64,000 bases of DNA from Pseudomonas hydrolytica (GTDB lineage: Bacteria > Pseudomonadota > Gammaproteobacteria > Pseudomonadales > Pseudomonadaceae). Positions 46,190 through 54,321 of the stretch are shown piece after piece. The stretch is from the NCBI RefSeq assembly GCF_021495345.1, contig NZ_CP099397.1, positions 1,674,001-1,738,000 on the forward strand, in the 5' to 3' direction. A program made the translations under genes and the position numbers. Numbering within the stretch: the stretch's first letter is position 1; each line of letters opens with the position of its first letter. The notes below the pieces were generated by a model that saw only the letters and a program-made list of their open reading frames with translations, had not been told where the DNA came from and did no database searches.

Positions 46190-47158
46190 TCAGGCGCTTG
46201 CCATTTCTGGCGGCTGGCCCCCTTGCGCCGGCCACTGGTCGTTGACCAGGAAGATGCGTTCCGCTTCGCGCCAATCGCCTTCGGCGTCCTGTTCCAGACG
46301 TACCAGCAACTGCGCCCTGGCCTGGGGCGGCAAGGCCGTCAGCCATTGCTCGAAGGCTTCGCCGCTCCAGCGTTGCGCATCGTCGATCCGCGCCGGTGTC
46401 AGCCAGGCCAGGCGCGGCAGCGCTTGCCAGACGGCGCCGGGACGCTCTGCGGCGAAGTCGGCCCAGGCCTGCCGGTGCAGCCAGCGGCCGCGCAGATGGT
46501 CGAGCGATGCGCCGCGCGGTGACGAGCAGGGCGCGGCCCAGGGATAGAACAGGTAGCCGCCCAGCCAGAAGGCAGCCCTTGTCTCGGCCATCTGCAGTTC
46601 ATTGAGGGCGCCGCGCGCCTCACGGCGCGAGGACAGCGGCAACTGATGCTGGGCGAGGTGGCTCAGCTTCAGGTCGAGCCGGTCATGGCTGCCCGGGCCG
46701 AGCCACTGTGCGGAGTCGTTGCCGTCGGCGGCGCTGGGGCCGAGGTAGAGCTTCACCGCCAGCTCCACATGATGTTCACCTTCAGCGTCGCGTAGCAGCA
46801 GGTCCAGCTCGCCGAGCGTCTGGCCGTTTTGGCGGATCGGCAGGTTGGCGGTGACGATTTCCACGTCGGGAGCCGCGAGCAGGGCGAACTGCCACAGGCG
46901 TTCGTAGTACAGCCCGAGGCGGCGCGCGGGTTTTTGCGCCAGCCAGCCGTGCAGGGCGTCCGGGGCCTGGTCCTGGCGTTCGAGCCATTGCCCGAGCAAA
47001 CCCGGCTGTTGCCGCCAGCGACTGGCCTGCAGCGGGTGGCGCTGCGGCCTGGCCGTCTCGCCCAGCAACGGGGGCGACAGCAGCACCCAGGCCAGATCGC
47101 GTACGGCAGGCGTGCGCAGCGCTCGCAGCAGTTCGGGCAGCGGATCGAGGTTGGTCAT
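46190..47158 (-). CDS. DUF1853 family protein
   Basis: This 322-residue protein matches DUF1853: RDLAWVLLSPPLL near the start, GLYYERLWQFAL, then NGQTLGELDLLLRDAEGEHHVELAVKLYLG. The GELDLL...HxELAVK pattern resembles the PD-(D/E)XK nuclease core (D...ExK). Nuclease activity is only a possibility. Its stop abuts the stop of the convergent rhodanese gene with no gap. nadK starts 83 bases away in divergent orientation. Confidence 0.88.
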   Translation of the reverse strand: MTNLDPLPELLRALRTPAVRDLAWVLLSPPLLGETARPQRHPLQASRWRQQPGLLGQWLERQDQAPDALHGWLAQKPARRLGLYYERLWQFALLAAPDVEIVTANLPIRQNGQTLGELDLLLRDAEGEHHVELAVKLYLGPSAADGNDSAQWLGPGSHDRLDLKLSHLAQHQLPLSSRREARGALNELQMAETRAAFWLGGYLFYPWAAPCSSPRGASLDHLRGRWLHRQAWADFAAERPGAVWQALPRLAWLTPARIDDAQRWSGEAFEQWLTALPPQARAQLLVRLEQDAEGDWREAERIFLVNDQWPAQGGQPPEMASA

Positions 47159-47241
47159 GGGCCGAGGATAGCGCGGTTTGCTGCGGCCCAGGCCTTTGGC
47201 CGATAATCCCCGTTCGTTCCTTTCTGTCTGGCGGGAGTCCC

Positions 47242-48129
47242 ATGGAGCAATTTCGCAATGTCGGCATCATCGGGCGCCTGGGGAGCACGCGGGTGCTGGA
47301 GACCGTGCGCCGGCTCAAGCGCTTCCTCATCGACCGCCACCTGCACGTGATCCTCGAGGACACCATTGCCGACGTGCTGCCTGGGCACGGCCTGCAGACC
47401 TCCTCGCGCAAGATGCTCGGCGAAGTCTGCGACCTGGTGATCGTCGTCGGCGGCGACGGCAGCATGCTCGGCGCCGCCCGCGCCCTGGCGCGGCACAAGG
47501 TGCCGGTGCTGGGGATCAACCGCGGCAGCCTGGGTTTTCTCACCGACATCCGCCCTGACGAGCTGGAACTGAAGGTGGCGCAGGTGCTCGAAGGCCAGTA
47601 CCTGACCGAGAACCGCTTCCTGCTCGAGGCCGAGGTGCGCCGCCAGGGTGAGGCCATCGGGCAGGGCGATGCGCTCAACGACGTGGTGCTGCACCCTGGC
47701 AAGTCGACGCGGATGATCGAGTTCGAGCTGTACATCGATGGCCAGTTCGTCTGCAGCCAGAAGGCCGACGGCCTGATCGTCGCCACCCCGACCGGCTCGA
47801 CCGCCTACGCGTTGTCCGCCGGCGGGCCGATCATGCATCCCAAGCTCGATGCCATCGTGGTGGTGCCGATGTACCCGCACACCCTGTCCAGCCGGCCCAT
47901 CGTGGTCGATGGCAACAGCGAGCTGAAGGTGGTGGTGTCGCCGGACATGACCATCTACCCGCAGGTCTCCTGCGACGGACAGAACCACTTCACCTGCGCG
48001 CCGGGTGATACCCTGCACGTGGCCAAGAAGGCGCAGAAGCTGCGCCTGATCCATCCGCTGGATCACAACTATTACGAGGTCTGTCGCACCAAGCTCGGCT
48101 GGGGTAGCCGTCTCGGAGGGCATGACTGA
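47242..48129 (+). CDS. nadK: NAD kinase
   Basis: This 295-residue enzyme phosphorylates NAD to NADP with ATP. VVGGDGSMLGAARAL is the GGDG motif, INRGSLGFLTDI the substrate loop, and DGLIVATPTGSTAYALSAGGPI the second conserved block. GGGAG precedes the ATG. The next gene starts directly after its stop, so nadK heads an operon with a phosphoesterase and a rhomboid protein. Confidence 0.98.
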   Translation: MEQFRNVGIIGRLGSTRVLETVRRLKRFLIDRHLHVILEDTIADVLPGHGLQTSSRKMLGEVCDLVIVVGGDGSMLGAARALARHKVPVLGINRGSLGFLTDIRPDELELKVAQVLEGQYLTENRFLLEAEVRRQGEAIGQGDALNDVVLHPGKSTRMIEFELYIDGQFVCSQKADGLIVATPTGSTAYALSAGGPIMHPKLDAIVVVPMYPHTLSSRPIVVDGNSELKVVVSPDMTIYPQVSCDGQNHFTCAPGDTLHVAKKAQKLRLIHPLDHNYYEVCRTKLGWGSRLGGHD

Positions 48130-49104
48130 ATGCCCCTCGACCCCGCTCGTGGCTACGACCTGATCGGCGACATCCACGGTTGCGCGCGCACCCTCGAACG
48201 CTTGCTCGAGCGCCTGGGTTACAGTCGCCAGAGTGGTACCTGGCGCCATCCCTCGCGCATGGCGATCTTCCTCGGCGATCTGGTCGACCGTGGTCCCGGC
48301 ATCCGCGAGACCCTGCACCTGGTGCGTGACATGGTCGATGCCGGCCAGGCGCTGTGCATCATGGGCAACCACGAATTCAACGCCCTGGGCTGGAGCACGC
48401 CGGCGCCACCCGGTAGCGGTCGTCAGTACGTGCGCGAGCACAGCCCGCGCCACCAGCGCCTCATGCGTGAAACCCTGCAGCAGTTCGAACTCTATCCGCA
48501 GGAGTGGCGGGAGTTTCTCGGCTGGTTCTACCAGATGCCGCTGTTTCTCGACGCCGGCGATTTCCGCGTGGTGCATGCCTGCTGGGACGCCGAGCTGATC
48601 GCACCGCTCAAGGCGCAATTTCCCGACGGCTGCATCGATGAGCATTTCCTGCAGGCCTCGGCCGTGCCCGGCAGTTTCGCCAACATGGCGCTCGATCGCC
48701 TGCTGCGCGGCACCGACATGCGCCTGCCGCACGGCCTGACCCTGACCAGCGGCGACGGTTTTACCCGTTCCTACTTCCGCACCAAGTTCTGGGAAGAGAA
48801 CCCGCAGACCTATGGCGATATCGTGTTTCAGCCCGATGCCCTGCCGGAGCTGGCGGCGCAGACGCCCCTGACCGAGCTGCAGAAGGACGAGTTGCTGCGC
48901 TATGGGGCGCATGAACCGCCGCTGTTTGTCGGTCACTACTGGCGGCGCGGCAAACCCGCGCCGATCCGGCCCAATCTGGCCTGCCTGGACTACAGCGCGG
49001 TGGTCGGCGGCAAGCTGGTGGCCTACCGCCTGGACCTGGAGCAGCGCCTGGAAGCGAGCAAGTTCGTCTGGGTCGATGTCGATCCGCAGGAGGCGCCGCG
49101 ATGA
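48130..49104 (+). CDS. Calcineurin-like metallophosphoesterase
   Basis: The 324-residue protein has the metal motifs GDIHGC, FLGDLVDRGPG, GNHEFNALGW and a later GHYW. This is the PP2A-like/ApaH-related subgroup. Substrate could be a phosphoprotein or a dinucleotide polyphosphate; it is not decidable. The ATG directly follows the nadK stop. Its stop overlaps the rhomboid ATG by four bases, so the three genes are co-translated. Confidence 0.92.
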   Translation: MPLDPARGYDLIGDIHGCARTLERLLERLGYSRQSGTWRHPSRMAIFLGDLVDRGPGIRETLHLVRDMVDAGQALCIMGNHEFNALGWSTPAPPGSGRQYVREHSPRHQRLMRETLQQFELYPQEWREFLGWFYQMPLFLDAGDFRVVHACWDAELIAPLKAQFPDGCIDEHFLQASAVPGSFANMALDRLLRGTDMRLPHGLTLTSGDGFTRSYFRTKFWEENPQTYGDIVFQPDALPELAAQTPLTELQKDELLRYGAHEPPLFVGHYWRRGKPAPIRPNLACLDYSAVVGGKLVAYRLDLEQRLEASKFVWVDVDPQEAPR

Positions 49105-49961
49105 CCGCCGTCGCCGTGCTGCGCCTGCCGCTGGACACCGATCTGAGCGGTTTCGTGGCCTTGCTCAGGCGCCTGGGCGTGCCGCATCGCGTGGCCGAGG
49201 AGGGCGGGCAGCAGGTGCTCTGGGTGCCGGGCGAACAGCTGGCCGAGCAGGTACGTGAGCTCTATGCGCAGCATCCCGACGGCGAGGCCGGGGAGCTACT
49301 GCCCGAGCCCGTCCAGCCGGCGCGTGAGGGGATGCTCAGGCAATTGCTGGCCAATCCGCTCACGGCCGCCGTGCTGCTGCTGACCTTCATGGTTTTCGCC
49401 GTGACCGCTGCCGGTGAGAACTATGCCGCGATCCGCTGGCTGAGCTTCGTCGACTTTCGCATCGACGGCGAGCACATCTACCTGACCTATCTGGATGCCA
49501 CCCTGGGCAGCGGTCAATGGTGGCGCCTGATCACGCCGATGCTGATTCACTTCGGCTGGCTGCATCTGGCGATGAACAGCCTGTGGTACTGGGAGCTGGG
49601 CCGGCGCATCGAGTTTCGCCAGGGCGCCCTGGGGCTGCTCGGGTTGACCTTGCTGTTCGGCCTGGCGTCGAATTTCGCCCAGTATTGGTGGACGGGACCG
49701 TCATTGTTCGGCGGGCTTTCCGGCGTGCTTTACGGCCTGCTCGGGCATTGCTGGATCTACCAGCGCCTGGCACCGAACCCGGCTTATCGTCTGCCGCCCG
49801 GCGTGCTGGTGATGATGCTGGCCTGGCTGCTGATCTGCATGACCGGCATTTTCGAGCTGTTGCAGTTCGGCGCCATCGCCAACGCCGCACATGTCGGCGG
49901 CCTGCTCACCGGCTGCCTGACCGGGTTGCTTGGCGGTATGCTGGCCAGACGAACGGTTTAA
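49101..49961 (+). CDS. Rhomboid-family intramembrane serine protease (GlpG-like)
   Basis: The 286-residue protein has an N-terminal cytoplasmic domain (about 1-90), like GlpG, and then six membrane helices. GGLSGVLYGLLGHCW contains the catalytic Ser, and ANAAHVGGLLTGCLTGLL the catalytic His. HFGWLHLAMNSLWYWELGRRIE is the conserved second-helix segment. It cleaves membrane proteins inside the bilayer. Its start overlaps the phosphoesterase stop. Confidence 0.93.
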   Translation: MTAVAVLRLPLDTDLSGFVALLRRLGVPHRVAEEGGQQVLWVPGEQLAEQVRELYAQHPDGEAGELLPEPVQPAREGMLRQLLANPLTAAVLLLTFMVFAVTAAGENYAAIRWLSFVDFRIDGEHIYLTYLDATLGSGQWWRLITPMLIHFGWLHLAMNSLWYWELGRRIEFRQGALGLLGLTLLFGLASNFAQYWWTGPSLFGGLSGVLYGLLGHCWIYQRLAPNPAYRLPPGVLVMMLAWLLICMTGIFELLQFGAIANAAHVGGLLTGCLTGLLGGMLARRTV

Positions 49962-49970
49962 AGCCTGTGA

Positions 49971-50017
49971 GGCGGGTGAAACCTGCCATCGCGGCATTTT
50001 GGCGGGTTTCATCCGCC
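49971..50017. repeat. Extragenic inverted repeat, family C
   Basis: GGCGGGTGAAACC (49971-49983) is mirrored by GGTTTCATCCGCC (50005-50017). It lies between the rhomboid and YeaC genes and is followed by CTACG, as in other REP-like elements here. It may act as an mRNA boundary. Confidence 0.65.
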
Positions 50018-50040
50018 CTACGATTTACTTGGAGACCTGT

Positions 50041-50304
50041 ATGGCGTCCTTTCTCGAAGCGATTGAAAACATCACCCCGGAAATCTACGAGAGCCTCAAG
50101 CTGGCCGTGGAAATCGGCAAGTGGCCTGATGGCCGCAAGCTGACCCAGGAGCAGAAGGAGCTGAGCCTGCAGGCGATGATCGCCTGGGAAATGCAGAACC
50201 TGCCGGAAGATCAGCGCACCGGCTATATGGGCCCGCAGGAATGCAAGTCCAAGTCCGAGCCGGTGCCGAACCTGCTGTTCAAGTCCACGGATACCCTGCA
50301 CTAA
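50041..50304 (+). CDS. YeaC-family (DUF1315) protein
   Basis: The 87-residue protein reads FLEAIENITPEIYESLKLAVEIGKWPDGRKLTQEQKE, the family core, and has KSEPVPNLLFK near the end. GGAG lies upstream of the ATG. Function is unknown. Its stop overlaps the ATG of the DUF2797 gene by one base, a coupled pair that is conserved in pseudomonads as far as I recall. Confidence 0.9.
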   Translation: MASFLEAIENITPEIYESLKLAVEIGKWPDGRKLTQEQKELSLQAMIAWEMQNLPEDQRTGYMGPQECKSKSEPVPNLLFKSTDTLH

Positions 50305-51140
50305 TGGCTGAGCTTGGACGTGGCTCGCTGAGCAAGATGAAGGCACACCTGGACGCACCGGTGCAATACGCCTTCCGCCTGGGCGACGAAGAAGTACCGG
50401 TCAACCCGCTGGTGGGCAAGCACCTGCGCCTGGAATACCTCGGCGCCATCCATTGCACGCACTGCGGGCGCAGGACCAAGACCAGTTTCAGCCAGGGCTA
50501 CTGCTACCCCTGCATGCAGAAGCTGGCGCAATGCGATATCTGCATCATGAGCCCGGAGAAGTGCCACTTCGATCAGGGCACTTGCCGCGAACCGAGCTGG
50601 GGCGAGCAGTTCTGCATGACCGATCATGTCGTGTACCTGGCCAACTCCAGCGGCGTGAAGGTCGGCATCACCCGTGCCAGCCAGGTGCCGACACGCTGGA
50701 TCGACCAGGGCGCGACCCAGGCGCTGCCCATCCTGCGTGTGGCCACCCGGCAGCAGTCCGGTTTCGTCGAGGATCTGTTGCGCAGTCAGGTGGCGGACAA
50801 GACCAACTGGCGCGCGCTGCTCAAGGGCGATGCCGTACCGGTCGACCTGATCGCGATTCGCGAGCAACTGTTCGCCGCCTGCGCGGCGGGCATCACCGAA
50901 CTGCAGCAGCGTTTCGGCCTGCAGGCCGTCCAGCCGCTGAGCGCCGCCGAAGTGCTGGAGATTCGTTACCCCATCGCGGCTTATCCGGCCAAGATCACCA
51001 GCTTCAATCTGGACAAGCAGCCCCTGGCCGAGGGTACCCTGCTCGGTATCAAGGGCCAGTACCTGATGTTCGACACCGGCGTGATCAATATCCGCAAGTA
51101 CACCGCCTATCAGTTGGCCGTCCACGAGATCGCCGCCTGA
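50304..51140 (+). CDS. DUF2797 family zinc-binding protein
   Basis: The 278-residue protein has many Cys in its first half: CTHCGRRTKTSFSQGYCYPC, CDICIMSPEKC and GTCREP. These suggest two zinc sites. Next comes HVVYLANSSGVKVGITRASQVPTRWIDQGA, which resembles the GIY-YIG nuclease core (VYLA...KVGIT...R). The activity is unproven. The ATG overlaps the YeaC stop codon. It precedes pepN by about 50 bases. Confidence 0.88.
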   Translation: MAELGRGSLSKMKAHLDAPVQYAFRLGDEEVPVNPLVGKHLRLEYLGAIHCTHCGRRTKTSFSQGYCYPCMQKLAQCDICIMSPEKCHFDQGTCREPSWGEQFCMTDHVVYLANSSGVKVGITRASQVPTRWIDQGATQALPILRVATRQQSGFVEDLLRSQVADKTNWRALLKGDAVPVDLIAIREQLFAACAAGITELQQRFGLQAVQPLSAAEVLEIRYPIAAYPAKITSFNLDKQPLAEGTLLGIKGQYLMFDTGVINIRKYTAYQLAVHEIAA

Positions 51141-51191
51141 CACCCGATTGCCACCGGCGCCCGGCGCGCCGCAGACGAGAGGCCAAGAGCC

Positions 51192-53849
51192 ATGCGCACC
51201 GAACAATCCAAGACCGTCTATCTGAAGGACTATCAGGTTCCCGATTACCTGATCGACGAAACCCACCTGACCTTCGAGCTGTTCGAGGATCACAGCCTGG
51301 TGCATGCGCAGCTGGTCATGCGTCGCAACCCCGAAGCGGGCGCCGGCCTGCCCAAGCTGGTGCTGGACGGCCAGCAACTGGAGCTGCTGGAACTCAAGCT
51401 CGACGATCGCGAGCTGGGCGCGGCCGATTACACCCTGACCGACAGCCACCTGACCCTGCAGCCGACCCAGGAGCGCTTCGTGGTCGACAGCAGCGTGCGC
51501 ATTCACCCGGAGAGCAACACCGCGCTGGAAGGCCTGTACAAGTCCGGCAAGATGTTCTGCACCCAGTGCGAGGCCGAGGGCTTTCGCAAGATCACCTTCT
51601 ACCTCGACCGCCCGGACGTGATGAGCAAGTTCACCACCACGGTCAGCGCCGAGCAGCATGCCTACCCGGTGCTGCTGTCCAACGGCAACCCGATTGCCAG
51701 CGGCGCGGAAGAGGGCGGTCGGCACTGGGCGACCTGGGAAGATCCGTTCAAGAAGCCGGCCTATCTGTTCGCCCTGGTCGCCGGCGACCTCTGGTGCGTG
51801 GAGGACAGCTTCACCACCATGAGCCAGCGTGAGGTGGCCCTGCGCATCTACGTCGAGCCGGAGAACATCGACAAGGTGCAGCACGCCATGGACAGCCTCA
51901 AGCGCTCGATGAAATGGGACGAGGAGGTCTACGGCCGTGAGTACGATCTGGACATCTTCATGATCGTCGCGGTCAACGACTTCAACATGGGCGCCATGGA
52001 GAACAAGGGTCTCAACATCTTCAACTCCAGTTGCGTGCTAGCCAAGGCCGAGACCGCCACCGACGCCGCCCACCAGCGCGTCGAGGCGGTGGTGGCGCAC
52101 GAGTATTTCCACAACTGGTCGGGCAACCGCGTGACCTGCCGCGACTGGTTCCAGCTGTCGCTCAAGGAAGGCTTCACCGTATTCCGCGACAGCGAGTTCT
52201 CCGCCGATACCCACTCGCGCACGGTTAAACGTATCGAGGACGTGGCCTACCTGCGCACCCACCAGTTCGCCGAGGACGCCGGCCCCATGGCCCATCCGGT
52301 GCGCCCGGACGCGTACATGGAAATCTCCAACTTCTACACCCTGACCATCTACGAGAAGGGTTCGGAAGTGCTGCGCATGATCCACACCCTGCTCGGGCCG
52401 GAACTGTTCCGCAAGGGCTCGGACCTGTACTTCGAGCGCCACGACGGCCAGGCCGTGACCTGCGACGATTTCGTCAAGGCCATGGAAGATGCCAGTGGCA
52501 TCGACCTGACCCAGTTCAAGCGCTGGTACACCCAGGCCGGCACGCCGCGCCTGGAGGTCAGCGAGGCTTATGACGCCGCCACGCAGAGCTACAGCCTGAC
52601 CTTCCGCCAGAGCTGCCCGGCGACGCCGGGGCAGAGCGAGAAGCTGCCGTTCGTGATTCCCGTGGCGCTCGGCCTGCTCGATGCCCAGGGCAACGAGCTA
52701 CCGCTGCGCCTGCAGGGCGAAAGCGCGGCGCAGGGCGCCAGCCGCGTATTGTCGGTGACCGAGGCCGAGCAGACTTTCACTTTCGAGGACATCGCAGGCA
52801 AGCCGCTGCCGTCGCTGCTGCGCGGCTTCAGCGCGCCGGTCAAGCTGCACTTTCCCTATGACCGCGATCAGCTGATGTTCCTCATGCAGCACGACAGCGA
52901 TGGTTTCAATCGCTGGGAAGCGGGCCAGCAACTGTCGGTGCAGGTGCTGCAGGAGCTGATCGGCCAGCACCAGCGCGGCGAGGCCCTGGTGCTGGATCAG
53001 CGCCTGGTCACCGCGCTGCGCACTCTGCTCGAGGACGATTCGCTGGATCAGGCCATGGTCGCGGAAATGCTTTCGCTGCCGGGTGAGGCGTATCTGACCG
53101 AGATCAGTGAGGTGGCGGATGTCGAAGCCATCCACGCCGCGCGCGAGTTCGCTCGCAAGGAGCTGGCGAGCGCGCTGTTTGCCCCGCTGTGGGCGCGCTA
53201 CCAGGCCAACCGCGAAGTCTCCAAAGCCACGCCTTACGTGGCCGAGGCGGCGCACTTCGCCCGTCGCAGCCTGCAGAACATCGCGCTGTCCTATCTGATG
53301 CTCAGCGAGAAAGCCGAAGTGCTGGCGGCCTGCGTCGAGCAGTTCGAGAACGCCGACAACATGACCGAGCGTCTGGCGGCCCTGGCCGTGCTGGTCAACT
53401 CGCCGTTCCAGGACGAGCAGGGCAAGGCCCTGGCCATGTTCGCCGACTACTTCAAGGACGATGCCCTGGTCATGGATCAGTGGTTCAGCGTGCAGGCCGG
53501 TTGCCCGCTGCCTGGCGGTCTGGAGCGCGTGCATGCGCTGATGCAGCATGAGGCCTTCACTCTGAAGAACCCGAACAAGGTGCGCGCGCTGATCGGCGCC
53601 TTCGCCAACCAGAACCTGATCAACTTTCACCGCGCGGACGGGGCGGGCTACCGCTTTCTCGCCGATCAGGTGATCACCCTCAACGCCCTCAACCCGCAGA
53701 TCGCCTCGCGCCTGCTGGCGCCGCTGACCCGCTGGCGCAAGTACGGCGACGCCCGCCAGGCGCTGATGAAGGCCGAGCTGGAGCGCATCCTCGCCTCCGG
53801 CGAGCTGTCCAGCGACGTCTATGAGGTGGTGAGCAAGAGCCTGGCCTAA
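51192..53849 (+). CDS. pepN: Aminopeptidase N
   Basis: This 885-residue M1 metallopeptidase removes N-terminal residues from peptides in the cytoplasm. GAMEN (267-271) binds the free amino group. HEYFH (303-307) with E326 eighteen residues later ligates zinc. The length and C-terminal ALNPQIASRLLAPLTRWRKYGDARQALMKAEL agree with E. coli PepN. The ATG follows AGAGG at about 51178-51182. A strong terminator follows the stop. Confidence 0.97.
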   Translation: MRTEQSKTVYLKDYQVPDYLIDETHLTFELFEDHSLVHAQLVMRRNPEAGAGLPKLVLDGQQLELLELKLDDRELGAADYTLTDSHLTLQPTQERFVVDSSVRIHPESNTALEGLYKSGKMFCTQCEAEGFRKITFYLDRPDVMSKFTTTVSAEQHAYPVLLSNGNPIASGAEEGGRHWATWEDPFKKPAYLFALVAGDLWCVEDSFTTMSQREVALRIYVEPENIDKVQHAMDSLKRSMKWDEEVYGREYDLDIFMIVAVNDFNMGAMENKGLNIFNSSCVLAKAETATDAAHQRVEAVVAHEYFHNWSGNRVTCRDWFQLSLKEGFTVFRDSEFSADTHSRTVKRIEDVAYLRTHQFAEDAGPMAHPVRPDAYMEISNFYTLTIYEKGSEVLRMIHTLLGPELFRKGSDLYFERHDGQAVTCDDFVKAMEDASGIDLTQFKRWYTQAGTPRLEVSEAYDAATQSYSLTFRQSCPATPGQSEKLPFVIPVALGLLDAQGNELPLRLQGESAAQGASRVLSVTEAEQTFTFEDIAGKPLPSLLRGFSAPVKLHFPYDRDQLMFLMQHDSDGFNRWEAGQQLSVQVLQELIGQHQRGEALVLDQRLVTALRTLLEDDSLDQAMVAEMLSLPGEAYLTEISEVADVEAIHAAREFARKELASALFAPLWARYQANREVSKATPYVAEAAHFARRSLQNIALSYLMLSEKAEVLAACVEQFENADNMTERLAALAVLVNSPFQDEQGKALAMFADYFKDDALVMDQWFSVQAGCPLPGGLERVHALMQHEAFTLKNPNKVRALIGAFANQNLINFHRADGAGYRFLADQVITLNALNPQIASRLLAPLTRWRKYGDARQALMKAELERILASGELSSDVYEVVSKSLA

Positions 53850-53866
53850 GACGGGTTCTGCTCTCG

Positions 53867-53904
53867 AAAAAGTGTTACCGGTCTCTGGCTGGTAACACTT
53901 TTTT
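53867..53904 (+). terminator. Rho-independent terminator of pepN
   Basis: A stem of about 13 bp, AAAAAGTGTTACC/GGTAACACTTTTT (53867-53879 with 53891-53903), has an 11-base loop. T-runs on both sides make it work for either strand. Confidence 0.92.
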
Positions 53905-54071
53905 GTTACCCAATGAAATATGCCTGCAGTTCTTTATGCGTTTGCACACTTAAGTTCGGGCTTCGCTGCTTGACAGCGAGACGATCTTCGTCACTCCGCT
54001 GCGCTGCAATGGGCATGCAGAGCGACATAAAGCGTCGGATCGTAGGACAAGATGCGCCATTTTTTCTGACG

Positions 54072-54083
54072 CATTGGTCAATG
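54072..54083. promoter_or_regulatory. CATTG-GT-CAATG palindrome, candidate enhancer site
   Basis: A perfect 5+2+5 inverted repeat lies about 105 bases upstream of the predicted sigma-54 start, the usual distance for a bacterial enhancer-binding protein. A second palindrome, CTGATCAG, follows 2 bases later. Confidence 0.5.
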
Positions 54084-54155
54084 GCTGATCAGTCACGAAG
54101 AGAAATCGGCCAACAGCTCTCCCAAGCCTGTTTGCGCTGATACACCTGTTTGAAT

Positions 54156-54171
54156 TGGCACCATGGTTGCA
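54156..54171 (+). promoter_or_regulatory. Sigma-54 (RpoN) promoter
   Basis: TGGCACCATGGTTGCA has all invariant positions: GG (54157-54158), ten bases, GC (54169-54170), with full TGGCAC and TTGCA halves. Predicted start near 54182. It drives the DUF1302 gene and likely the genes behind it, and requires an activator encoded elsewhere. Confidence 0.85.
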
Positions 54172-54321
54172 ATGCCGAGCAGGATTTAGCCGCGGGTAAG
54201 TGCTCATCAGTCATTGCACATCCGCAGCAAATAAAAACAGAAGCCGTCGCCAGTACGGCACATCGCGCCCCGGCATAGGGGATCGCCCAAAAGAATGATC
54301 TGTCCTCGGAGTAATGTCTCG

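Larger units (their letters stand above)
53905..54321. other. Regulatory gap upstream of the DUF1302 cluster
   Basis: This 417-base stretch contains no convincing gene. It holds two palindromes (54072-54083 and CTGATCAG at 54085-54092), a sigma-54 promoter (54156-54171) and a roughly 140-base transcribed leader. The leader contains an A-rich AAATAAAAACA at about 54229-54239. Base composition is lower in GC than the flanks. Confidence 0.7.

Noticed and set aside
53905..54155. A CrcZ-like small RNA under the sigma-54 promoter
   Set aside because: The promoter points into the DUF1302 gene, no terminator lies between them, and the repeated CA motifs of CrcZ are absent.
54229..54239. A-rich AAATAAAAACA as a Hfq/Crc catabolite-repression target in the DUF1302 leader
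   Set aside because: It only loosely fits the AANAANAA pattern and lies about 85 bases from the start codon, where it would not block ribosome binding.
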